Position numbers and translations under genes: made by a program. Below the pieces are notes generated by a model, which ran no database searches, was not told where the DNA came from, and worked only from the letters and a program-made list of their open reading frames with translations. DNA of 64,000 nt, from NCBI RefSeq assembly GCF_022682495.2, contig NC_071392.1, positions 133,051,318 through 133,115,317 of the forward strand, read 5' to 3'. Of the stretch, positions 12,101-24,100 are shown piece after piece. Every line of letters starts with the position of its first letter. Positions within the stretch are counted from its first letter, which is position 1. This DNA is from Desmodus rotundus (taxonomy: Eukaryota > Chordata > Mammalia > Chiroptera > Phyllostomidae).

Positions 12101-15100
12101 AAATAATAATGAAAGTGGCAGATATATGTTGAAGCAGTACTTATTGGGAATGTGTGGGGTTGAATATATTTATTTGAAAGAAATAAAGATTGCAGCTTAA
12201 TGAAACAGGCATCTATCTCAAGAAGTACTGAAAAAACAAAAGAGTAAAATAAACTCAAAGAAAGTAGAAGGGAAGAAATAATGAAGATCAAAAGCTGTTT
12301 CTTTAAAAAAAGTCTAATACAATTGATTGACAGATCTTTGATAAGATGAATCAAGAAAGAACACACATTTACAATCACCAAGATATGGAAGCAGCCCAAG
12401 TGTCTGTCAATAGATGAGTGGATAAAACAACTATGGGACATTTACACAATGGAATTCTACTCGGCTGTAAAAAAAGAAAATTTTACCCTTTGCAACAGTA
12501 TGGATGGACCTGGAGAACATTATGCCAAGTAAAATAAGCTACTAGAGAAAGATGAATACCATGTGATTTCACTCATATGTGGAATCTAATGACCAAACTG
12601 AACTAAGAAGCAAAACAGAGACAGACTCGTAGATGGAGAATGGATGACAGGTAGTGGTGGGAGAGAAGTTAGAGGGTGGAGGGATTGGGCAAAAAGGAAA
12701 AAGGACTCATGGACATGGACAACAGTGTGGTGATTGCTGGGAGGGAGGGGAGTATAAGGGGACTAAATAGTAATGGAAAATATAATAAAGATTATATATA
12801 TTGTTTAAAAAGTAGTAATAAAAAAGAAAGCACAAATTAGTATCATTAAAAATAAAAGAGACAACTGTAGATGCTTAGAATATGTATACAGTTTTAAGCC
12901 TATACGTTTGAAATTTAAATAGAATGGCCAAATTTCCAATAAAATATGACTTAACAAATATAGACACAGATGATATATAAAAACTAATAATTCTATAAGC
13001 TTTTCTTTATTAATTAATTAAATTTTAGGGAGAGGCGAAGGGAGGGACAAAGATGGGGAGTGAAGCATTGATGTGTGAGAGAAATGTCCATCAGTTGCCT
13101 CTTGCACGCTCCCAACTGGGGACTTGGCCTGCAAATCAGGCACGCGCCCTTACCGGGAATTGAACTGGTGATCTTTCGGTTTGCAGGATGATACCCAACC
13201 CACTGAGCCACATCAGTCAGGACTATTCTATAAGCTTTAAAGTAATTAAAACAGTCAAAAAAACTATTTTTCAATGCAAAAAAAAAAAGCCATACCAGAT
13301 AGCTTTAATGGCACATTGTACAAAGCCTTCAGAAACAAATTATTTTTTAGAGAAACTTTCAGTGTATAGGAAAAGGGAAAACAAATCCACTCATTTTATT
13401 AATAACAAAATTAGAGGCCAATCTCACTCATGAACATGCATATAAAAATCCCAGAAAAATATTACCAAACCTATTCAATAATGTGCAAATTAGGTATATC
13501 CCGGGAATACATGTGCAGGTTTTCATTTAAAATCAACCTGTATGCTTAACCACATTAGTAGATTAAATGCAAAATGTCAGCTGATCACCTCAATAGATGT
13601 TTTAAAATTTTTTCATAAAACTCAAACCCATTTATGAAAAAACAATTCTTAGCATTCTTGGAATAGAAGGGAATTTCCTTAATCTCTTAAAGAATACCTA
13701 CTCAACCCTATGGCAACCACTAAACTTAAGGGTAACACATTGAAAACTTTATGTGTGAGACCATGAAGGAGATAAGAATGTCCCCTAGATCACATCTATC
13801 AACACAGGCACTGGAAATCCTTTCCAGTACAGTAATGTAAGAACCAGAAATAGAAGATTATAAATTACAAAGGATGAAGCAAAACTTATTATTTCAGATG
13901 ATATAATTTATTCACAGAATCTCCAAAAGAATCTACAGAAAATGCTCAGAATTAATAAGAGGGTTCAGCATAGTCAATAGACAGAGAATGAACTAACAAA
14001 AACCCTACTGCATTTCTGTCCACTAGCAACAAATATTTAGACAATGAAATGAAAAGATATTACTTAGAATGGCATAAAAATATGAAGTCCATAGGAATAT
14101 ATTTAACAAGGAAACATATGTAGAAAGTTTTAAAACGTTATTGAGAGACATTAAAGTAGTCTAAAAAGTAAGGAGGTTTATGTTAAAGGAATAATGTATC
14201 TTTTCACAGATTAGAAGACTACACATTATATTGTCATTTTCCTTCTAGACTGATCTATGGGTTGAATGTAAGGTATCTTGAACTAATATTGAAATCCATA
14301 TGGATCAAAGCGACCAAGAAAAGCTAAAACATTCTAGAGGAAGAATAGAGTAGGGACTTGTCCTAGCTGTCAAGACAATGTGACAGAGGCACACTAGACT
14401 AGTGGATCTGAATAGAGCACAACCTCATACATGTGTGACAGTCGCTGACAACTCATTTCCAGTACTAACTGGGATATACTACCTGGTGAGATGAGGATAT
14501 TTACCTAGAATATATGGTATATCATTGGAACCAGGGGCCAATACATGGTGGCATTTCTTCCATAAACAGAAAACTCAGGTCTAGGTATGGGGGTGGGGAG
14601 GCAAGGGTAGTGCTTCTCACTTGATTCCTCCTGACCCACATATAATTTTTTTTCCTTTTGTTCCTACGGTGCTGATCTCTGATTTCAGTTTTTAGACACA
14701 ATGGTTCCTTCAATGTGAAGTGGAAACTGCCACTGGCTATCAAGGCCTTAACATAGTGCCTGACAAGAAGCAGCCTGAATAGATTTGCTGCCTGAATGAC
14801 GACTGAAGGACACCAGCTCCCCAGGCTCTGACATTAACCAAATCTCTTGTCCCTCTTACATTTCTAGAACAAGATCTGTTCTGACTGTCTTTTACTTCAT
14901 GGAAATAGCTGAAAGGTCAGAGAAAAAGTGGCAGGCGTGGCCATGGGGTCCTGAGCAGGCTTCCTCTGCTACACCTCTTATTCTGTTAGGTGGGTTTGAG
15001 AAAAGGACTCCACAGTTAAAACACAGAGATGTAAAAACTGCTAAGATTGGGCAAAGCTACTTTGAGATCAGCACCTACAGTACAGAGGAAGCATTCAGAT

Positions 15101-18100
15101 CTGAGGAAACTCAAATGGAAACAAAGAAGGATAGGACATAGTTCTAGTGAGGACAACTGATGAGTGTTTCCTCATGATAGTACTGGGGGAGTGGGCATCT
15201 TAATTCCAAACGGGAGAATCAAGGAACCAGTCCTCATTGTCTAAAATCACTCACTGTTGCCTAGTCCCAGTAACAATAACGAACAAATAAGAAAGTAAGA
15301 AAGAATAACCCTTTCCTTCTATCTTTAGCAATACCACACTTAAAAAAAATATTTAAAATATATTCCTTAAAAAAAATAAGTGCACTTCCTCCTATGACTT
15401 ACACTAAAAGCAGTCCAGAGGTGAAGTTGTGTTGGAAGTATTTATGAAGAAAACAAAACAACAGAAAAACCAACAACAAACTGATGAATTTCAGATACGG
15501 CACAGAAAACATACCAGTAAGGATAAAAACTCTAATTCTGAGGGCAAATTCTTAGATGCAATATGTACTCTATAGTTTAGAAAAGCAGACATCAAAAAGA
15601 TGAAAAAAAATGGGTGTGATTCCATGAATAAAGTTATTTCAGAAGAGGTAGTTTAAACCAGTTGTGAGGCTGTGAAGATAGTTATATGATCACAAAAATG
15701 TGAAAGAATATGGGTGGTCATTTCATGAGAAATAATAGTAGTTAAGATTAACATTTACTGAGAAAAATGTCACATTTTGGTCACTGAAATAGTATTTCAA
15801 TCCTTAAAATAGTCCTAAAATAAGGAGGGCTTATAACCCATTTTATAGATGAAGTATAGAGATATTAAATAACTCTCCTAAGGTTAGATGCCCTAATAAG
15901 GAATAAGGCCAGGATTTGAACACTAAGGGCCTTGTTTCCTTCTCACAGAGGAGTTCTGTGTGCCCCTGACACCCTGACCTCCCTTGCTTGGCTTCAGCTC
16001 ACAAGTTGTGCAAACGTGTGCAGGAATGTAGGAAGGTGCTGAAAGGTCAGGAGAACATGCCCTGTCTTTTGAGCCAGAAGGCCCTTCCTGCTGAAGTAGC
16101 TCAGAGCTAGAGGATGAGAACTGTCTTGCTTTTGACATAAAGCAGGATCTACCATTTGCCACTCAGTATACATTTACACCCTGGCTCTGGCTGGCCAAAA
16201 GAGGGAGGAAAAGGCAAAGAAGAATAAGATGTATATATAAAAGATCAACTAAAAAAGCAGGAAATAATGTCAACTGTTGAGGAATGTCAACTGAAAAGAA
16301 ATTCTCAATAGCCAACTTGTTATGAAAGATAAAATAGGAAGTAGGAGTTAATGACAGGCTACAGATTGTTCCATCTATGTTGAAACTCATCTTACAAATA
16401 AATGTTCTTTATTATTCTCTGGCAACTGCCTATGGGAGACTCAGATTATCTTTCAGAAACTGGACAAAAGGAATAATAAAAATCCCTTGTATCCAGGGAA
16501 TTCCTCTAATTAGAGGTGGCAACAAATTGGAGAAGAAATTTGATTTTGATGTAACATCTGCAATTGACAGCTGCCTTTACACCAAGTTCTCAATGTCGTT
16601 CCTTTACTAAAAGTAATAACAATAATAAATCACCAAAACAGAATATATTGCAGTAATCCATTTAATTTTAGTAAATTATGATTATTTTCAATGATCTTTT
16701 AAAATAAATGATTATTTACATATTCAAAAGTTAACAACTCACTTTCCCTGAGAATTTCCCAGAGTATTTTTAAAGTGAATGACTTAATCTCAAAAAGATT
16801 ATTTGGTTGGGGCATGAGATAAATATTTAAGAAAATCACACGTTTGAAATAAAGAGAAAGAAATGTACATTATCATGTTGTAGTCAAACACGATCCTTAT
16901 ATAATGAAGCCACAGTAGTAAAAGATTTTCTTTCAAATACAGGTACCAGTTCTGGCTACTCTTGGCCTCACATGTACAAATGGTCTTGTGACCTCTGGTG
17001 CATTAATTATCCTTAACCAGCATTTCTGGGCACTTGCTCCAGGTGATGACCCTGGGCTAGCTGTCATCCTGAAGAGGCACACACATACACACTGACTCAC
17101 AATAGTTGCTGAGTCTGCAAGGGATCCAGATGGTCCCTCAAAAGCAGCCTGGCAAGTTGGAACAACTTAGGAAAAGATGGGCATCTATCTAGGAACAAGG
17201 AGGATCCAGCAATGGCCCTTTTGTCTTGAAGGAAGAAACCCTGAAAGGACTGTCAAGAGAATTTGGTCCCTGATATGAATGTGACAGGAAGCTAAGGTCT
17301 AAAGAAATTGAAAGATCTACCCAAGATACTTTGTGATCTCATCTCCTAGTCTATACTTTTTCCTGCCTATACTTCTCAGAAATGATTAAACCCTCCCCCT
17401 TCCCCCGATGCCCATATCTACCAGGGCTGAGTAAGTAGCATTTGGAGGACATTAACATGTTTTTCAATTATAAAACTGATACTCTGGTTGAGGTGATGAG
17501 GAGACTCCTTCACCAAAAGTTTCCTTTGTTTCGACTGTTGCTGGTCAAGGTTGCTTCAGCATTTTTACCCTTTGATTAGACAGTCACCAGCCAGTCACTA
17601 CTGTGCCTACAGAAAAACATGCCAAAAGTGCTAAAACTTACTTTCACAAAATCATAAAAGCAAATGTTTTGAACACCAATATTACTTTCACTTACTGAAA
17701 GAAGGAAAGCAATATGGGCACTGACTGCAATATGGAGGCTTTATGAATCAGCTTTCTGCAGAACAAATTGGGCATTTTAACAAGCCCTTTAAATCACTCA
17801 CGTTCTGCTCTATATGCAAGTCTTCCCTGACTGCTGACTTAGTAATAAAAGTAGAAAAAACAGAAGTCTAACAATAGCACATTTCTTTTCTGTAACCAAA
17901 AACTACTGTGTTGATACTTATGAAGATGGACTTACTTTGAAAGTAATTTCACATTGAAATGATATTGCTAAGCACATTGATATTTATTTATTTATTTATT
18001 TATTTATAAAAGAAAGTTCAACAAAAAGCTCAAGAAGTGAACAGGCCCTTTTGGATGTGAAGGTTTTATATGCGCATTATAAGCACACCCACATTTCTTC

Positions 18101-21100
18101 AACACAACATTTCCCAAATGCTGTATATTAGTAAGAGGAGGCAGATTCTGCCAGACACATAATTTGTATATTTAAGGGAAGTGTATGGAATGAAAAAGTG
18201 AAATATGTTAAATTGCAAAGGACTTGGAAGCAATGCTGTCTATGATCTTGTATCACAAATAGCCCTACATTATTATATACGCTATTAATGAGGCTGAATG
18301 AATGGGAGTACAATTTGAATATGCATGACTCTATCCAATGAGCAGGACTTTTGTTTACTGATGAGGTTTTCTCTTTCTTCCTAAAAAAAGGATTAAAATT
18401 ATTCTTAGAGAAGTATGGCTTCCCAGACACCAGTAAAATAAATGCACGTAGACCACTGAGTCACACTGTATTCAAATGAAATATACAGGTGCTGAGAGAA
18501 TAGCTTTGACTCTACTTAGAATTTTTGACACTTGTACATATCCCATCCTCCCAAAAGAATATTCCTCAACTCCAAGCAGCTGTGTCATTATAATTTCTAA
18601 GCAAAAATAATGATTTTTGGTGGTGATCCCTAAAAGTAGGCAAGGTTAAATAAACCTTCTGAGCACAAAGCCTTCACTTTCATAGTAAGGAGCACTAGTT
18701 AAAAGACTAGGGAATGGGTAAATTATTGCACCAAATGGCTGAGAATTAATCTCTGCTGACTAGCTGTAATCTAACGAGGCGTCTGTGTCCCAGGGAGCCT
18801 GCAGCATGTCCCTGGCGGTATGTGCAGTGTGTTGGGTCTGCGTGGCACCCTTTGTCCTCGCTCACAGGCGGCCTTTCCCCTCATTGTCCATAATATCCTC
18901 ATGCATCTGGGACGCGTGGAATGCATTCACACTAACAGACTGACCATTGTTTTCTCCCAGAAGCTTTGTTGAGCAAAGACTGCATCACGGTTACCGATAA
19001 TTATATTGCTTAATTAATCAAGACAAAAAAAATTTGCAAATCACTGCCTGGTTGCCAAGCAGGGAGATAAAAAATGAAAACAATACAAGCTGAAGCAGTA
19101 TAACAAAAGTAACAGCTATCTGATCAGAAATTCTTATATAATGAAGCTATTAATGCTAAATCGGTTAATGTTAACATTGCTCCAGGTGTCTCTACTTAGA
19201 TGCAAACAAAAAGGCTAACATTATGGATATAAAAGGCCAAATGTTGCCATGGATTCTGTAACCTGATAGAGAGGACAGCCTTTTCATTTGATTAGGGAAT
19301 GCAATTTAAATACCAGGGACTGAAGCCAAACAAACAGACTTTCCCTCCACAAGCCTCTTGCATTCACCCTGGGGTCAGTGGTTGGTGAACAAAAGGTCAG
19401 CCACACTTGCCCTGGAAATGTCTGGATTAATTTTATTACATTGTAATGGTTTGTACTTTAAATATAGGATAACACTAAATTTCCAGTTGACCATTATTCT
19501 CTTCTTCCTTTTAGGCTCTTTAAAATAAAATATTAAGAATGTGATTTGCTCAATTCATCTTGTCAGAATTTATGACCAAATTTATAAAACTTACATAATT
19601 TTTAAAAGACATTTTAAAAGGTATGTTAATATTTGTTTTCATGCATTATAAATGTACTATCGTTTATGTTCTTTATGTATTATAGAAATAAAGTCAACAT
19701 TTTAAAAAATACTAAGTGACATTTTAAAGAAGCAGGTTGAGAATGAACTAATAAAGCCAAATTAATCCATACTAAATATTAAAGAAACATATTTTCCAGT
19801 TATAAAAGCTACCAGATGCTAAATTTATTGATTGTCTAATACTAAGCTTTTCAGCTTAGTTTTTAAAATTAAACTAGTGGTCTTTATAGATAAATAAAAA
19901 TGTTATCAGCACTAAGAGCATTTTCTTATAAAAAGGCAAAAACTTCACATACACAGAAACCTGAATCAAAGATAATACATATACTTAACATGAAAAACTT
20001 TTGGCATCTTTGCTCCCTGAATAGAAAAGAGGGTTCCCTTTACGTCAGGTTTCTCATCAGCCAGAGGGGGACCGTTCTGAATTCAGGAGTGACTGAATAA
20101 TATATCTAGTCTGAGAAATAATCATGTCGAACTTAAGATTCATTATTTATTCTATTTTCATGGTAGTAACTATAACAAAAAATAATGGCAATAGTAATAA
20201 TAACTAACACTTAAATAGCTTTACTCTGCGCCAGGGACTGTTTGAAGCACCTTTCATTTCTTGGTTCATTTAATCCTCCTGACTTTAATACTTTAGGCTA
20301 TATATCCCAGAAAATTTCAGATACCTATTATTTAAAAGCTCAAAAGTAGAGAGTACTTAGAATGGTAACTTTTAATTCCTTTAGGAGAATAATTTGGAAT
20401 GTAAATTATTATTCTTAATATTGAGCTTAAAAAACACAAGTCATTTTTTTGAGGAGTGACTTAATACATTAAATATTTAATTAAAACACTTATAAAACCC
20501 CTTCTATTAATAATTCCAAAACAAAACCAAGTAACTATATAAAGCACATTTAAATACCACTAAAGACATGGTAAGGATCAAAACTGCAGTGAATTTAGCA
20601 CATGGCACATAACCACTGATTGTTGCAGCTATTCCCAAGATCAATACCAATTGACATGGCTGAATTGATTCTGTGGCAAGGTGCTTCAACTGTTAAAGGT
20701 CATCACATGGGCTGTGCTGCAGAAGCCCAGCTTCTTCATGGACACGCCCATGATCCTTAAGAACTGAGCCCTGCTAGCAGCAGTTGGAGGCTTGATAAGC
20801 AGGGCCTGTCCACTGTGCAAGGTTGAATTCTATAACCACAGTCATCCACAAAATGCTAGATGTGATATGGGATCCAATTAACTCTTATTATCAACCAAAT
20901 GCCCCAAATTTAAGATCATAAGTTTTTTTAAATTACAAAATTTAAAAAATTTCAGACATTTAAAAAATATTTTCAAAGAGACTAGGTAATAAAATATGGA
21001 CTTCTGTGCTCATGATGGATTCTTTGAAAATCCCAATTCAAATTTAATTTCTATAGCATGTGTAATTCAGATATATGTAAGACATTCACGACTTCGGAAA

Positions 21101-24100
21101 AAATCCCCTTTTACATATTTATATCATTGTTTTTTAATAACAGTGATTCATATGGCAAATGCTGTATGAGTCAGTCAATAACGTGAAAATGTACCTCTGG
21201 TTTCTTCCTTATCGCGATAAAGAACATGTGATTCTTTATTGGGTAAATAATGATTGAAACGTCTCCAAAGGCAGTTGGGATAATACCCCTGCGGTAGTCC
21301 CTGGAGTGTTCAGACCAGACGATGTGGACCTCGTCATTCCCCAAGTGGCGGAGCTGCAATGGCAAATTGGCTCTTTATTAATCAGAGTAATAACAAGCAG
21401 TTTATTAGGGGTCATGGCTTACAAATTGAATTATAATACTCAGAGGCAAAAATATTTTATTACCAAAAAAGGCTGCAATACCTATGTCTTCTATGAGGAT
21501 TTGAAAGAACAAAAAGGCATGAACACACAGCTCACCTTCCATGAAACACACTGGCATTAAGACGATGCACATAAGCATCACATTATGGCTGGATGTGGAC
21601 AAGACCTTTTCAAGGAATTTTTTTAAATTAAATTTTACTCCTACATCAAAGCCTTATGCTTTTTATTGCTGAGCATGTTTGTGAACAATTAATGACATGA
21701 GTATTTTATTCTACATTATTTGTAGAGCTTTATAAGACTTAATTTAATGGTTATTAAGAAAAAAAGAATGTGAGAATGTAGCCATCGTAACACAATTGTT
21801 ACCAAATGCATAAAAACTAGACTTGTGATAAACCTTTAAGAAATATGTTTAAAGTTAGTTTTGTTTAAGAAACTAATAAATATTACTTAAATGTAATAAG
21901 AACACTAGTACCTAGCATTTAAAGAGTGCCTTACTGTATACAAAGTATGTTTATACATATTTTTTTAATCTTTATGTTATCTAACAAGGAGGCAATGGGG
22001 CTCAGGAAGGCAAAGGCATCACCTACTCAAGGTGCATGAACAGTGGGTGGCACAGCAGGCCTGGGAACCTTGGCTGGGCTCTTAATTCAGCGCCATTTCT
22101 ACTTTGCACAGCTATCTAAGACTATACCAAAAGTTATTTGTGTTGTCATAGCTCAAATAGTTTAGTGCACTTGTTTATCATTTTATACACAGAGAGGCCA
22201 TAAAATTTAAAAACAAGTCAGAGCCTCTAGTCTTTCTGAGGAGACTTTTGTGAGTTCTAGGACTTAGCTCTGTCAGATGCAAGGGCACCTGTGATAAAAC
22301 TCTTGACACAATGCCTACATGCCCTGGGCTGAAGAAAACAGCATATGAAATCATCTGAGAAAGCCTAAAAGTGTGATTAAAAGAAACCAGGTTATAAAGA
22401 TTAAAATATTGGCCAAAATTGAAGTCCTAAAATCATAAAGGCTGATTGGTGAAGGCCCTTTGACACCTACTGAAAATTTGAGATTTCAGTCCTCTCGCAC
22501 ACTTGCCAAAGACCACTTTCTACCACCATGAAAACGCATTTCTTGCTTCCTAGATTATTTAATAGATGAACCCTAAAAGTGACTAAGTTGAGAGGTACTC
22601 AAATGTTATCTCAAAGCTAATGTATCAGTTTTATCTTAAAATATTAACAAAGGATGATTTGGAATATTCTTTATTTAAAACATAATAGTGTGAATATCAT
22701 TCTCTTTATAGACTACTTGGCCACAAAGGGAAAATCCAAGTGACGCTAACATGGCCTCCTTTCCATTTATAAGATTACAAAGGAAGTTGGTCTCTTACAA
22801 TGCCTTCTTATTCTTCACTCTCATACTTCTGGGAACAATTGTACAAGTTAAATTTTGAAAAATAGATTTGTATCTGTACCTTTGCACCCATTGTGAGGGG
22901 CACACAAATTCATTGTGTCTGAATATGGGCTCTGGGACAACTGCAAGTGTGGGTGCTGAGCACAAATCACAATATCTAGAATAATGTAATGGCATCTACA
23001 AATTTCTAAATGCAAAATTATTCACTATATTTTTATTTCACTATATTTTTTATTTTCTCTTCTGCACCCTGCCCCCACATATAAAGGATAGAAGGGTAGC
23101 AGGCAATCCATTACATAAATAGTTAGGAAAAAAACAGTGGGTTCTCACAGTAACTGAGTATCTCTATTTCTCTATTTCCATCTTAGAGGTTAAAACTTTT
23201 CTTTTTTTTTCCTTTTTCACAAAACATTCAAGGACCTTAAAAAACACTCCTGAAATGCAATCCTTCTGGAGAGAAAACATGGTAGCCAGCATTGCCAACA
23301 GCACAATAAAGGCATTTTCAAGGGAAATATGAATAGTATCAAGTTGAAACTTAAGAAAGAATTTAGAACAGCAGAAGGTAATTGTGAGAGCTAGGGCTGC
23401 CCAGAACTCACACCTATACTCCTCATCCCGCAAAGACAGCCAAGCTTCCAGGTGGTTTTGTGCCCTGTGATGTAATGCTGGCATAAGCATCTTAACAGAT
23501 TCGACCCACCTACTGAATGTCTTTCAAATGTGGGGCTGCCACCTATTGCCAAGACCCTCTATGTGACCTCTCCTGTCAATCCAGAAGTATACATTGCAAG
23601 GCATTAGTTGCAAGGCAAGGCTCAGAAGTAACATAGTGATTATGGAAATTCTGCAGTTACTCTCCTTTTTCTAAATTAGGTCGCTCAATTGTATAACCCA
23701 AGTAAGTCTTTCCTAATTTTGTTTGCAATTATATTCTTAGAACTACAGGAAGGGAGAAAAGTATCATACGCATAGACCCATCCTCCCAGTGTGGCAATTC
23801 TGTTATTAAGGAAGAGCTACTTTTGTGTGGTAATAACACAATATTTATCATCTCAAAGCTGCTTCCAATGCCGTGTGTCTCAGACCTCTGGACACATCAC
23901 AGTTTAACTAGCTAACTCACAATACTAAGAGCTAAGGCCATAGGACCAATTGGCTGATAAATCTGGAGCAAAGAGCAAAAATGCACCCACTTCTGTCAAT
24001 GACAATACACAGAGGTAAAATGGATAAATTAACCTGGAAACTTCAGTGTTGCTCATTTTAAAGGGGACTTCATTACAGAGATGTCATTTTGTGAGTTTTG

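Larger units (their letters stand above)
11138..14470 (+). mobile_element. Second old L1 ORF2 relic, interrupted four times
   Basis: Co-linear L1 ORF2 sequence from the endonuclease/RT linker (11138-11271, 11881-12366) through the RT region (12823-12989) and the C-terminal part (13239-14470). The interruptions are two hAT elements (11280-11872), a truncated L1 (12367-12822) and a VES SINE (13004-13224). It is very diverged with no intact frame, and is clearly older than all its insertions. Outer limits are approximate. Confidence 0.68.
14471..21194. other. Repeat-poor intron segment
   Basis: I see no HAL1, SINE or recent L1 here. MIR relics lie at about 15735-15935 and 20190-20330, and a (TTTA)n run at 17981-18007. 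The most unusual part is 18750-19420 (separate entry). The small open frames at 14899-15141 and 15923-16162 have no homology, no splice context and no RalGAP similarity. The rest is unassigned unique sequence. Confidence 0.6.
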
